64,000 nt of DNA from Candidatus Saccharibacteria bacterium UBA2018 (lineage in GTDB: Bacteria > Patescibacteriota > Saccharimonadia > Saccharimonadales > Saccharimonadaceae), in assembly GCA_002335175.1 (NCBI GenBank), contig DDCA01000001.1, positions 558,001-622,000 on the forward strand, written 5' to 3'. Below are positions 1 through 7,641 of the stretch, piece by piece. Position numbers and translations under genes: made by a program. Within the stretch, counting starts at the first letter, position 1. Every line of letters starts with the position of its first letter. Under the pieces are notes generated by a model. It was not told where the DNA came from. It ran no database searches and worked only from the letters and a program-made list of their open reading frames with translations.

Positions 1-328
1 TAATGGCAATTGTCTCCACAATGTCACCCGCGTGGTGTGCGGTCACAATTTTTGCATTATGCTTTTTTGCAATTCTCGCCAAAAACTCATACCGCCGTGT
101 CCGCGCCAGTTCTTCGCTTGCTTCCGTGCCTAGTTGTTCGCGCGCTGTCTCAAACTTCAGTCCGTGTCGTTTCGCGATTTCGGCTACAAAGCGTGCATCG
201 GCCGCCGAATCCGGTCGAATACCATGGTCAAAATGTGCTACGACAAGCTCGTGTTTGCCTTCGTTCAAAAGCATATCGAGCAGCACCACCGAGTCCACCC
301 CGCCGCTGACCGCTATAATATACTTCAC
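1..328 (-). CDS. tilS: tRNA(Ile)-lysidine synthase, 5' part
   Basis: The protein begins at a GTG with AGGAG a few bases upstream and runs off the left edge, so only about 109 N-terminal residues are visible. They contain the PP-loop ATP-binding motif SGGVDS near residue 9, followed by HFDHG and the AHHxxD segment typical of TilS. TilS converts the wobble C of the CAT-anticodon tRNA-Ile2 to lysidine so that it reads AUA. It lies 16 nt downstream of the polymerase gene and is probably co-transcribed with it. At least one CAT tRNA further along the window should be its substrate. Confidence 0.9.
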   Translation of the reverse strand, partial: MKYIIAVSGGVDSVVLLDMLLNEGKHELVVAHFDHGIRPDSAADARFVAEIAKRHGLKFETAREQLGTEASEELARTRRYEFLARIAKKHNAKIVTAHHAGDIVETIAI

Positions 329-344
329 GCTCCTAAGTATAACG

Positions 345-1595
345 TTACATGTAGCGCGTGCTGCCAAACGGGATCTTTTCTCTCATCATCTTGGTCACAA
401 GTGTGTCAGCCGAGTGGATGACCCGTTTGCCGTACCGGGCATTGATTTCATCGACGGCTGAGGTAATTGCTTGATCGCGGGCCAGCTCGTCGCCAAACAG
501 GTGCAGTTGGCTGTCGTCCGGCTCGCTCAGTTCATAGCAACTGACACCAATTTCTTTCACGAATACGGGTGCTGATTCAAATAGTTTCCTTGCTTGCTCG
601 TAAATTGCCTGGTTCGAGAAAAACGGCACCGACGCCATGGAGCGGGCATGCCAGAATGTCCCGCCCCAGCCCCGGCCGGTATCGCTGTAACTTCGGGCAT
701 GGACCGACACGCCGCGTGCTACTAGGCCTTGGGATCGAACCTTCGACCCGGTTTCTTCGCACAAATGGTGCAGTCGCTGCAGTACTTCGTGCCGCGGCAT
801 TTTGTATTTGTCGAGTACATACTGCCGGCCGGCGGTCCGGATAGGGAAGTCACGCTTGTCGACTTCCCACCCCCGCAGTCGCTGATGCCATTCCAGCCCG
901 GTAATGCTTTTGAACACCATTTTCTTTAGCACCACCGGGTCAGCATCCAAAAACTGCAGGGGAGTGAATATACCGACGGCGTTCAGCCGCTTTTCAAACT
1001 GTCCGGCAATCCCCGTCAAATCGGTCAGTTCCAGACTGCTAAAGACTTGCCGTAAATTCTCATGAGTAATAACGTCCAGCCCGTTCGGCTTGTGCAAACT
1101 GGCAGCCGTTTTCGCCAAAAAGCGGTTGGTCGCAATGCCAACATTGCAATTCATAGCGCACCCGACTTCGTCCCACAATCGCTGTTTTATTTCATACCCA
1201 ATCTCCGCCAAGTCACGTCCAGCCATGGCTGCTGTCGTTTCACTAAAATCAATTACGCCCTCATCGATACTTTTCATGCGCACGTAGGCCGAGTAGTCGT
1301 TCATTATCCGCATTAGCTGGTGGTAAACATATTTGTATTTTGGTGGGTCACTCTCTAGCCCTACCAAGTCCGGACACAGCTTCTTGGCATCTTTTAAACT
1401 CATGCCGAGCTTCACGCCCATAGCCTTGGCTTCGTAACTGGCCGTCACAATCATGGTGTGTTCCGTCCGGCGGTTAACAATAGCTACTGGCCGGCCGCGC
1501 AGCCGGGGCCTGGCCTGCTGCTCCACGGTCGCAAAGCAACTATTCAGGTCAATATGAAGCACCAGCGGACGGGCTTTGTTGTAGCCTTCGTTCAT
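345..1595 (-). CDS. Y-family DNA polymerase (DinB/UmuC type)
   Basis: This 416-aa protein has the Y-family palm motifs: HIDLNSCFATVE near residue 14 carries the first metal-binding Asp, and SIDEG near residue 109 carries the catalytic Asp-Glu. A helix-hairpin-helix-like region (LTDLTGIAGQFEKRL) follows and then a little-finger domain. It should carry out translesion DNA synthesis. Whether it is DinB (Pol IV) or a UmuC/ImuB relative cannot be settled by eye. Its start overlaps the stop of the upstream 87-aa gene by 4 nt, and tilS follows, so all three probably share a transcript. Confidence 0.9.
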   Translation of the reverse strand: MNEGYNKARPLVLHIDLNSCFATVEQQARPRLRGRPVAIVNRRTEHTMIVTASYEAKAMGVKLGMSLKDAKKLCPDLVGLESDPPKYKYVYHQLMRIMNDYSAYVRMKSIDEGVIDFSETTAAMAGRDLAEIGYEIKQRLWDEVGCAMNCNVGIATNRFLAKTAASLHKPNGLDVITHENLRQVFSSLELTDLTGIAGQFEKRLNAVGIFTPLQFLDADPVVLKKMVFKSITGLEWHQRLRGWEVDKRDFPIRTAGRQYVLDKYKMPRHEVLQRLHHLCEETGSKVRSQGLVARGVSVHARSYSDTGRGWGGTFWHARSMASVPFFSNQAIYEQARKLFESAPVFVKEIGVSCYELSEPDDSQLHLFGDELARDQAITSAVDEINARYGKRVIHSADTLVTKMMREKIPFGSTRYM

Positions 1596-1855
1596 GAGTG
1601 ATCGGCCTCCAGCTTGAGTGTCCAGGTCAGTCGTTCGCTGTCGAACTCCAGCCGGTAATCCGCCCCGCCGTCGGTCACATCGAACATATGGACCATGCGC
1701 TTACCTTGCATGGTCGGATGCCGCAGACCAATTTCCGTAACTGTGATTTCCCGCCCGTTCGCCCGTCGGAGTTTTACCGGCACGCATGGGTTCAAACCGG
1801 TGCCAAACGTCGCCACTACATCCACCCGTTCATCTAAAAAAGTTTCATCATTCAT
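1592..1855 (-). CDS. hypothetical 87-aa protein coupled to the polymerase gene
   Basis: I do not recognise this family. The protein is acidic, with no membrane segment, and looks like a small beta-rich domain (VKLRRANGREITVTEIGLR, then DYRLEFDSERLTWTLKLE). A GGAG sequence sits before the ATG and the stop overlaps the polymerase start by 4 nt, which implies translational coupling. By position it could be an accessory factor of the polymerase, but the sequence shows no motif to confirm that. The upstream 330 bp holds its promoter region and no recognisable gene. Confidence 0.7.
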   Translation of the reverse strand: MNDETFLDERVDVVATFGTGLNPCVPVKLRRANGREITVTEIGLRHPTMQGKRMVHMFDVTDGGADYRLEFDSERLTWTLKLEADHS

Positions 1856-2189
1856 AGCAGATTCTCCAAAATTATTCTGAAGAACGATTTTTCTAATTGT
1901 TCGCCCGTTTTCCTTGGCCCGTTCTTAGCTATGGAATCCGAAGGCGATAAATGAATGATGATTCGTAAGGGACGCTTTGCCTTCTCGGAAGGGGAGGGCT
2001 AGTGTGTATTACGAGTCTACTCTTATTATAAATCTCTTCTATGTTCAGTGTCAAAGTTACATTTAACTATTTGGTTGAATGATAATTTGAAACAAATAAA
2101 AATTAGGCTTAGTTATGCAAAAAGCCCCGCGTCATCGACGCCGGAGCTTCCTGCTTCCATGCGGATGAAACGCGAGGCGTTGTTCCCGT
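1856..2189. other. intergenic region with promoter-like and terminator-like sequence
   Basis: I see no gene here. The part next to 1855 contains a loose GAAC...GTTC dyad (about 1882-1903) whose spacing does not fit known LexA boxes. Near 2116-2140 a GC-rich hairpin followed by T residues on the minus strand would terminate the 64-aa gene to the right. Confidence 0.5.
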
Positions 2190-2384
2190 TCAGCTGCTAC
2201 CGAGCCGTGAGGCTAGGCCTGGGAATTTCTTCACCAGCTTCTTACGGGCATGTTTCTTCTTCTCGTCCCATGGGCATAGGACTACGTAGATGCCGACAGT
2301 CGCTACAACAACGCCAACATCCTTGATGCCTTGTAGCACCATCGAGCCAACACGTCGGAGAGACTGAAAAAACGAGAGGGGCAT
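2190..2384 (-). CDS. small protein with one membrane segment (64 aa)
   Basis: The ATG at 2384 has a good ribosome-binding site (GGAGG, 8 nt spacing), which favours it over an upstream in-frame GTG. The protein has a hydrophobic central segment (VGVVVATVGIYVVL), then a highly basic stretch KKKHARKKLVKK, suggesting an inner-membrane peptide with a positive cytoplasmic tail. A terminator-like hairpin with a T tract follows on the minus strand. No family recognised. Confidence 0.55.
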   Translation of the reverse strand: MPLSFFQSLRRVGSMVLQGIKDVGVVVATVGIYVVLCPWDEKKKHARKKLVKKFPGLASRLGSS

Positions 2385-2521
2385 CGCCCTCACCTCCAGA
2401 TTAGATCGAAGTTGATAAGCGATTACGTATAATTATGGAATTGAATTAGCCGGGATGCAAGCATGAGTACAACTAATTAATCACGAAGCTTCGACAAACG
2501 CCGTGATATATTTGTAGCTGG

Positions 2522-2857
2522 ATGGTAGCTTCAAGTAAACGCAAATCAGAATCGCTTCTCAAGAAGATAATTACTTACACAGCTGGCGTCATTCTACTCA
2601 TTTGGATCTTTCTTCTGACACAGTACGACCTGCCTACTTCAATTCCTTGCGCACTAGGACATTGCAGTAATCCTGGCATACTCGCATATCTAAGCTTTCT
2701 GCCATTAATCATCTGTGCGCTGGCATTAGGTTACGGGCTAGAGCGCGGCACACACCGCACAACAGCTAAACGCATCGCATTGGTTGTAATCTATTCTTTG
2801 TTATTGCTCATACCAGTATTGTGGATTGGTTTAGCGGCCGCATGGTTATCAAAGTAA
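2522..2857 (+). CDS. hypothetical membrane protein, about 3 TM (111 aa)
   Basis: The basic N terminus (KRKSESLLKK) is followed by three hydrophobic segments at about residues 17-35, 52-70 and 85-107, so the N terminus is probably cytoplasmic. Two cysteines flank a loop (CALGHC) between the first two segments. No family recognised. The stop codon lies inside a perfect 16-bp hairpin shared with the 3' end of the convergent tRNA, which probably terminates both transcripts. Confidence 0.6.
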   Translation: MVASSKRKSESLLKKIITYTAGVILLIWIFLLTQYDLPTSIPCALGHCSNPGILAYLSFLPLIICALALGYGLERGTHRTTAKRIALVVIYSLLLLIPVLWIGLAAAWLSK

Positions 2858-2888
2858 TACTCCCACGCGTTGGTGGGAGTATTACTTT
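2851..2888. terminator. bidirectional 16-bp hairpin between a CDS and a tRNA
   Basis: The arms 2851-2866 and 2873-2888 are perfectly complementary around a 6-nt loop. The left arm contains the TAA stop of the plus-strand gene. The right arm reaches into the encoded CCA of the minus-strand tRNA. No long T tract follows, so it may act as an RNA-processing or stability hairpin as much as a terminator. Confidence 0.7.
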
Positions 2889-2964
2889 GGTAGCAGCGGC
2901 TGGAATTGAACCAGCGACCTTAGGCTTATGAGTCCTACGCTCTAACCAACTGAGCTACGCTGCC
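2888..2964 (-). tRNA. tRNA with CAT anticodon (elongator Met or Ile2)
   Basis: The cloverleaf reads clearly on the minus strand: acceptor GGCAGCG with CGCTGCT (one G-U pair at 1-72), D stem GCTC/GAGC, anticodon loop CTCATAA, T stem GCTGG/CCAGC with loop TTCAATT, discriminator A, and CCA encoded at 2888-2890. The 1-72 pairing rules out an initiator. Elongator Met and lysidine-modified Ile2 cannot be told apart without identity-element comparison. Confidence 0.92.
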
Positions 2965-3015
2965 ATAATAGAATTGTCATCGTAAAGTGCAACCATGATG
3001 GTTTTGGCTAAATAG

Positions 3016-3079
3016 TCCAGTTGGTTAGAGCGTTACGCTATGATTTATGCTCAAGGCTGTCCAACTGAGCTACGCTGCC
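3016..3079 (-). pseudogene. rearranged 5' fragment of the neighbouring tRNA
   Basis: Positions 3061-3079 repeat exactly the acceptor and D-stem part of the tRNA at 2888-2964. Positions 3018-3032 repeat 15 nt of the same tRNA's D arm in the opposite orientation. The transcript running into the tRNA would therefore carry a 5' tRNA half and an antisense copy of the D arm. It cannot fold as a tRNA. Confidence 0.75.
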
Positions 3080-3105
3080 GCGTCGGCGTTCATTTTGAGT
3101 TCTCA

Positions 3106-3125
3106 CTTTTGAACATGTTCAAAAG
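3106..3125. promoter_or_regulatory. perfect 20-bp palindrome upstream of the tRNA
   Basis: CTTTTGAACATGTTCAAAAG is a perfect palindrome lying about 140 nt upstream of the tRNA (minus-strand sense) and downstream of the PadR gene. It could be a repressor operator or a terminator stem. The core GAACATGTTC has 2 nt between half-sites, unlike the 4 nt of Gram-positive LexA boxes. Confidence 0.4.
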
Positions 3126-3269
3126 CTGGCACTTATCATTACGCCTCCTTTCAATTTACCAAACAGCTGAAGCTTGGTTTGATAAATTGGGAAATCGCTG
3201 AATCGCAATCACAGTTGATTGTAGCAAGAATCAAGAACTATTTCCAGGGGTGAGAGTAGCTCCTGTTAT

Positions 3270-3659
3270 TTAACGCCTTGTGTTGCTTCGCTGCAAACTC
3301 GCCAGCAAATTCCGTACCTGCGGCCTACCGAGCGGCGAGATGTATAAGTCCACGAAAGTAGCCAATGTGGTTTCACCCACATTAGTAAGGTGGTAGTATT
3401 TGCGCTTCGGTCCACTGTTTGGTGATTTCTGCTCGGTAACCCGCAGCATGCCCATTGACTTCAAGCGCCGGAGTGCCCGGTACAGGCTTTGGTCTCTTAC
3501 TTCAAACCTGCCATTTGTGGCGCTATACATAAATTCAGAAATTTCGGCCGCGTATTTTTTACCATCGTAGATAGCAAGCAGGGCCCAGAAGGTGAGCTGA
3601 CCTTTTTTCTGGACTTCATCCCATTCGTAAACAAGTGATTCGACGTATTGGCGGTTCAT
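3270..3659 (-). CDS. PadR-family transcriptional regulator
   Basis: This 129-aa protein has the PadR-type winged helix: GQLTFWALLAIYDGKKYAAEI, then the recognition region LYRALRRLKSMGMLRV, and the beta-wing with GPKRKYYHLTNVGE at about residues 83-96. A short C-terminal helix replaces the longer dimerisation domain, so it belongs to the short PadR group. Such proteins bind dyads and are usually autorepressed; a clear dyad overlaps its own promoter region. The regulated target beyond itself is unknown; the neighbouring divergent small gene or membrane protein are candidates. Confidence 0.85.
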   Translation of the reverse strand: MNRQYVESLVYEWDEVQKKGQLTFWALLAIYDGKKYAAEISEFMYSATNGRFEVRDQSLYRALRRLKSMGMLRVTEQKSPNSGPKRKYYHLTNVGETTLATFVDLYISPLGRPQVRNLLASLQRSNTRR

Positions 3660-3676
3660 AATACTACTCTTTCGTA

Positions 3677-3697
3677 TACTATACTACCAGTATAGTA
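3677..3697. promoter_or_regulatory. operator-like dyad before the PadR gene
   Basis: Two 9-bp arms, TACTATACT and AGTATAGTA, flank a 3-nt centre. They begin 17 nt upstream of the PadR start, and each half resembles a -10 box, so binding here would block transcription. Nearby partial copies (ATACTA at 3661, ATAGTATA at about 3706) suggest more than one site. Confidence 0.6.
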
Positions 3698-3948
3698 CTT
3701 TTGGAATAGTATATTAACAATTTCGCTTGTTTGTCTGCCCGCATGAATTTGGTAACGGGTTACTATTCATGCCAGATATCAGATTTCATGACGAATCCAT
3801 TGCGCTTGGCTCATTTTAGCTATCTGCCGTTTCTATGAACCTAGCATTTAGTTGACTGACTGGTTTCATAGCCAGCCACAGCCAGTGCTACTACTGTTTA
3901 GTAGTCTGACCGGGTTTAATCTATTGGGGCTTAGCCCCCTACTTTGTT

Positions 3949-4071
3949 CTATTCCAGTTCGAAATCGGGAAGGGAAGTGAGGCGGGACGTGACGTAGCCG
4001 CGCAGTTCTTCACTGCTTCGTTCCCTGTTCCAGCTTGATAGCTCGGCGCTTGGGTTGAATGTTGTTTGCAT
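3949..4071 (-). CDS. possible 40-aa small protein
   Basis: The ATG at 4071 has AAAGGAAA about 9 nt upstream. The reading frame gives a soluble, polar 40-residue peptide (MQTTFNPSAELSSWNRERSS at the start, PDFELE at the end). A GGGGGCTAAGCCCC hairpin follows the stop on the same strand. No homologue recognised; the call rests on the start signal and the hairpin. It is the only coding candidate in the 3660-4235 gap. Confidence 0.4.
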   Translation of the reverse strand: MQTTFNPSAELSSWNRERSSEELRGYVTSRLTSLPDFELE

Positions 4072-4235
4072 TTTGTCGTTTCCTTTACGTTTTGTGTGTT
4101 TTATTTGGTTGTAATACTATTTAAGCATAAACGTGATAAAAAAGCAATACCTTTTTGTCATTTTATGCCACTTTCTTTGCTATTACAGTAGTGGTTATGG
4201 TATAAATTAACTAAGGTTAAGCCTAAATAAACACT

Positions 4236-4964
4236 ATGAATACCCCAGAATCACTCATAATCGTGGCCGTGGCTGCGCTTATACACGCCAGTTTTCAGCT
4301 GAGCGTTAGTGTACTCACACTCCTTTCGAGTCACACTATTGGGGCTAAACGCTCTCATGCCCGCCTGCTTGGACTGACGAATGCCTTCGCTCTTGGCGTG
4401 ACTATCATGACGGTTTTGTTACTATCGACAACCGCTTTGCTGATTAAGCTCAAAAGCTCGTTTATCGACCAAACCGCGCTGTGGGTCGTTGCATGTGGGC
4501 TGCTGTTCGGCCTAGGGGTGGCCGTATGGATTTTTTACTACAGGCGAGGGCAGGGGACTTCCCTATGGCTTCCCCGCGGTCTCGCCCGCTACCTGTCTGA
4601 CCGTACAAAAGCCACAAAACAGTCGGCCGAAGCCTTTGGGCTGGGCCTTTCGAGCGTCGTCGCCGAGCTTCTATTCGTGTTTGTTCCGATTTTGGTTAGT
4701 GCACTAGTGTTAATCGAACTGTCACCTGCTTGGCAGCTGGCCGGAATTGGCCTCTACACTGCCCTTTCCCTCGCTCCCCTACTGGCTATAAATGCCATGA
4801 TTGGCAGTGGACACAAGATTAGCCGAATACAGCGCTGGCGTGAAGATAACAAGCGTTTCTTACAGTTTGCGAGCGGCGGCGGGTTACTTGTTCTTGGTTT
4901 TTATGTCTATGTTGACCAAGTGTTGACTCCAACCGTACTCGCAGCAGCAAACGGAGGGCTCTAG
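4236..4964 (+). CDS. multi-pass membrane protein (242 aa), exporter-like
   Basis: Six hydrophobic segments can be placed at about residues 5-30, 46-70, 80-102, 130-160, 165-190 and 208-228, arranged as two groups of three with a central basic loop (SDRTKATKQ). This two-times-three layout resembles LysE/TerC/sulfite-exporter-type transporters, but no diagnostic motif is visible. The stop is 1 nt before the ATP-cone gene, so it heads or joins that operon. Substrate unknown. Confidence 0.6.
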   Translation: MNTPESLIIVAVAALIHASFQLSVSVLTLLSSHTIGAKRSHARLLGLTNAFALGVTIMTVLLLSTTALLIKLKSSFIDQTALWVVACGLLFGLGVAVWIFYYRRGQGTSLWLPRGLARYLSDRTKATKQSAEAFGLGLSSVVAELLFVFVPILVSALVLIELSPAWQLAGIGLYTALSLAPLLAINAMIGSGHKISRIQRWREDNKRFLQFASGGGLLVLGFYVYVDQVLTPTVLAAANGGL

Positions 4965-4965
4965 G

Positions 4966-5250
4966 ATGGGCAAGGTCATCGACGTGGTCAAGCGCGACGG
5001 CACACGCCCCACCGAGCGCTTCGACCGTAACAAACTACACGCGAGCGTCCTGGCTGCTTGCTTGAGCGTCCGCAGCCCGCACGGCGAAGCCGAAACCGCC
5101 GCCAATTCGGTGTGTGACGTCGTGATTAGCTGGTGCGAGACTAAACCTGAAATTACGTCATCCGACTTACGCCGCACAGCTGCAAACCACTTAAACCGAA
5201 TCCACCCCGAGGCCGCATATTTATATAAACATCACCGCTTGGTGCTATAG
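4966..5250 (+). CDS. stand-alone ATP-cone domain protein
   Basis: This 94-aa protein is essentially one ATP-cone: the VIDVVKRDGTRPTERFDRNKLHASV start and TSSDLRRTAANHLNRIHPEAAYLYKHHRLV end match the N-terminal allosteric dATP/ATP-sensing domain of ribonucleotide reductases and the NrdR repressor. Here it has no zinc ribbon (NrdR) and no reductase attached. It sits between the membrane protein (1 nt upstream) and an FAD enzyme (11 nt downstream). It may sense nucleotide levels for a partner in trans; the partner is not evident here. Confidence 0.75.
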   Translation: MGKVIDVVKRDGTRPTERFDRNKLHASVLAACLSVRSPHGEAETAANSVCDVVISWCETKPEITSSDLRRTAANHLNRIHPEAAYLYKHHRLVL

Positions 5251-5261
5251 GAGGCCATCTC

Positions 5262-6638
5262 GTGGCAAGAAAAACTTCATTCGACTTTGACCTGATTGTC
5301 ATCGGCAGCGGTGCCGGCGGGAGCGCTGCTGCGAGTATTGCTGCCCGAGCCGGTAAGCGTGTTGCCATTGTAGAAGCCGATACGTTTGGCGGTGATTCAC
5401 CAAACTGGAGCGACGTTCCGACCAAGGCGCTGTTACATGCGGCACTGCTTTATGATGAAGCTCGGCATGGAGCCCGCTTTGGGCTGCGCACCGGGACGAT
5501 TGGGTACAACTACCCTTCCCTTCGGGCCTGGAAAGACCTGGCCGTTAAGCGCACGGGTGCCGGCGGTAACCGAAAATTCTATGAAAACGAGGGGATTGCT
5601 ACTTTCAACTCCGCTGCCCATTTCTTGAGTCCGAACGAGATAAGCGTTAACCGCCGGCATTTGTCTGCCGAGCAGTTTATCGTTGCCACCGGATCGCATT
5701 GGGTACCGCCAAACATCCAAGGTTTGGACAAGGCAGGCTACCTGACACCACGGACTATTCTTGAAGCTATCCGGCCACCGAAAAGCCTGTTTATTATTGG
5801 AGGCGGTACGATTGGCGTTGAAATTGCCCAGCTAATGGCTACGTTTGGTACAAAGGTTTATCTAGCCGAAGTTGCTGCCCGCCTGCTGCCAAAAGAAGAC
5901 GAAGAAGTCGGGCAGCTTATGGAACGCCAGCTCGAGGAGCGGAAAGGCGTTACTTCCCTGACCCAGGCACGCGTACTGGTAGCCCAAAAAGAAGGCCTGG
6001 GTAAAAAAGTTACTTACAACCGCGGCGGCGTTGAAAAATCCGTCCGTGTGGACGAAATACTGATTGCCTGCGGACGCCAGCCGTCGGTTGACCTCGGCCT
6101 GGAAAACGCAGCCGTTAAATACACGCCGCGCGGTATCGAAGTAAACCAGCATCTGCAAACCAGCGCAAAGCACATTTACGCAGCCGGTGATGTGCTCGGC
6201 CACAATAGTCACACTCACACTGCCCTCCTAGAAAGCCGCGTTGCCGCTCACAACTTGCTGTATAAGCAAAAGTCATCACCAGACTACACCGCCACCCCGC
6301 GGCTGACGTTCACTTTCCCAGGCGTAGCCTCAGTCGGCCTAAACGAAGACGATTGTATTAAGCGCGACCTCACTATCCGAAAAGCTATTGCTCCACTGAA
6401 CATGATTGCACGTTCAAATACCAGCGATTTCCGGGATGGGTTCGTAAAACTAATTGCCGACCGGAACGGTGTTCTACTGGGCGCGACGGTCGTTGCCCCG
6501 CATGCCAGTGAAATCATTCATGAACTCGCCTTGGCCGTTAAGTTTGGACTAACGGCAGCCAACGTTGCCTCGACTCCGCATGCGTTCCTGAGCTGGAGTG
6601 AAGCCGTCCGTGTCGCTGCCAGCCGTATCGGAGCGTAG
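5262..6638 (+). CDS. FAD/NAD(P) pyridine nucleotide-disulfide reductase-like protein without the redox cysteines
   Basis: At 458 aa it matches dihydrolipoamide dehydrogenase and mercuric reductase in length and fold. It has the FAD-binding GSGAGGSAAA near residue 12, the second Rossmann motif GGGTIGVEIAQ near 180, and AAGDV near 306, with the C-terminal interface domain ending TPHAFLSWSEAV. The usual CxxxxC pair is replaced by a segment reading GGDSPNWSDVPTKALL, so dithiol chemistry is impossible at that site. A GTG start with AGGAGG 7 nt upstream is used. The next gene starts within 3 nt of its stop. It may be a quinone or other NAD(P)H oxidoreductase. Confidence 0.8.
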   Translation: MARKTSFDFDLIVIGSGAGGSAAASIAARAGKRVAIVEADTFGGDSPNWSDVPTKALLHAALLYDEARHGARFGLRTGTIGYNYPSLRAWKDLAVKRTGAGGNRKFYENEGIATFNSAAHFLSPNEISVNRRHLSAEQFIVATGSHWVPPNIQGLDKAGYLTPRTILEAIRPPKSLFIIGGGTIGVEIAQLMATFGTKVYLAEVAARLLPKEDEEVGQLMERQLEERKGVTSLTQARVLVAQKEGLGKKVTYNRGGVEKSVRVDEILIACGRQPSVDLGLENAAVKYTPRGIEVNQHLQTSAKHIYAAGDVLGHNSHTHTALLESRVAAHNLLYKQKSSPDYTATPRLTFTFPGVASVGLNEDDCIKRDLTIRKAIAPLNMIARSNTSDFRDGFVKLIADRNGVLLGATVVAPHASEIIHELALAVKFGLTAANVASTPHAFLSWSEAVRVAASRIGA

Positions 6639-6640
6639 TG

Positions 6641-7546
6641 ATGTCCAAAATTTATCCGACTATATATTTCGACGGAAGGCTTGTTCCTGACGATGAAGCA
6701 GTCGTTCATGTAGCGAGTTCGGCCGTGTTGTATGGCCTGAGCGTTTACACCGTTTTTCATGTGACGGTGAATGACGGAGGGTATTATGCGTTCCGTTTGA
6801 AAGACCATTTTAAGCGACTGGTCGATTCTTGCCGGATTATTGGTATCGATACGTTTGGAAAAGAATGGTCGTACGAAGAATTTGAAAAAGACATGAAGGA
6901 ATTATTGCACGCCAACAAACCGACGGAGAATGTGTTCGTTCGAGCCAGCTTTCATGTTAATGAAAAACTGCCAGGCACACGTTCGCGCGGGCTTTCGACC
7001 GTTCTTAGTGCATTCGTATGTGACGCTACTTCGATTATTCCGACTGACGGAACGCGGCTGAAGACCAGCGTTTGGCGCCGGACACCCGACTTTTCAATCC
7101 CGTCACGCGCTAAAGTTAATGGAGCATACGTCAACTCGGTTTTAGCACGCCAAGACGCGATTGATTCGGGTTATGATGACTGTATTTTGCTTGATTCGTC
7201 TGGGCAAGTCGCGGAATTATCGGCGGCCAACATTTTTGTTGTCCGCGGTGGCACATTAATAACGCCTGATACGAATACCGACATACTCGAAGGTATCAAC
7301 CGTAAAACTATTATAGAAATAGCCCGTAGCATGGATATCCCGGTTGCTGAACGCGCCATCGACCTAACCGAACTTTACATTGCTGACGAAGTTTTTGTAT
7401 CCGGCACCAGCTCATTTTTGACACCGGTTATCAACATTGACGCCCGCGATATTAAAGCACCAGAAAATGGCATTACATCAAGGCTGCAAAATGCCTATTA
7501 TGACGCGTTGCTGAACCCAGACAGTCCATACGTTACTCACCTTTAA
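6641..7546 (+). CDS. class IV PLP aminotransferase (IlvE-like)
   Basis: This protein of about 301 aa has the fold-type IV layout: IYFDGRLVPDDEAVVH at the start, the PLP lysine in SRAKVNGAYVNS at about residue 158, and the substrate-side ELSAANIFVVRGG and GTSSFLTPV motifs. It is closest to branched-chain aminotransferases; 4-amino-4-deoxychorismate lyase or D-amino acid aminotransferase remain possible. It is coupled to the FAD gene (ATG 2 nt after its TAG). No branched-chain biosynthetic genes are nearby, so it may work in amino acid salvage. Confidence 0.8.
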   Translation: MSKIYPTIYFDGRLVPDDEAVVHVASSAVLYGLSVYTVFHVTVNDGGYYAFRLKDHFKRLVDSCRIIGIDTFGKEWSYEEFEKDMKELLHANKPTENVFVRASFHVNEKLPGTRSRGLSTVLSAFVCDATSIIPTDGTRLKTSVWRRTPDFSIPSRAKVNGAYVNSVLARQDAIDSGYDDCILLDSSGQVAELSAANIFVVRGGTLITPDTNTDILEGINRKTIIEIARSMDIPVAERAIDLTELYIADEVFVSGTSSFLTPVINIDARDIKAPENGITSRLQNAYYDALLNPDSPYVTHL

Positions 7547-7568
7547 ACAGTCGCCTGCTTTGATTTCC

Positions 7569-7597
7569 TTGCAGGATTTTTATATACGCCCTATAAT
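7569..7597 (+). promoter_or_regulatory. sigma70-type promoter for the MDR oxidoreductase
   Basis: TTGCAG, a 17-nt spacer and a perfect TATAAT precede the gene at 7642. The mRNA would have a leader of about 35 nt with AAGGAGG. Confidence 0.7.
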
Positions 7598-7641
7598 AGA
7601 TTTACTATACAATTTATAGCATTTACTCAAAGGAGGGTGTA

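Noticed and set aside
1877..1910. Possible LexA/SOS box upstream of the polymerase operon
   Set aside because: GAAC and GTTC are 13 nt apart, not 4, and no known LexA consensus fits, although an SOS box would be expected biologically.
3016..3079. A second functional tRNA next to the CAT tRNA
   Set aside because: Only acceptor and D-arm parts are present and in mixed orientation; no T arm or anticodon stem can form.
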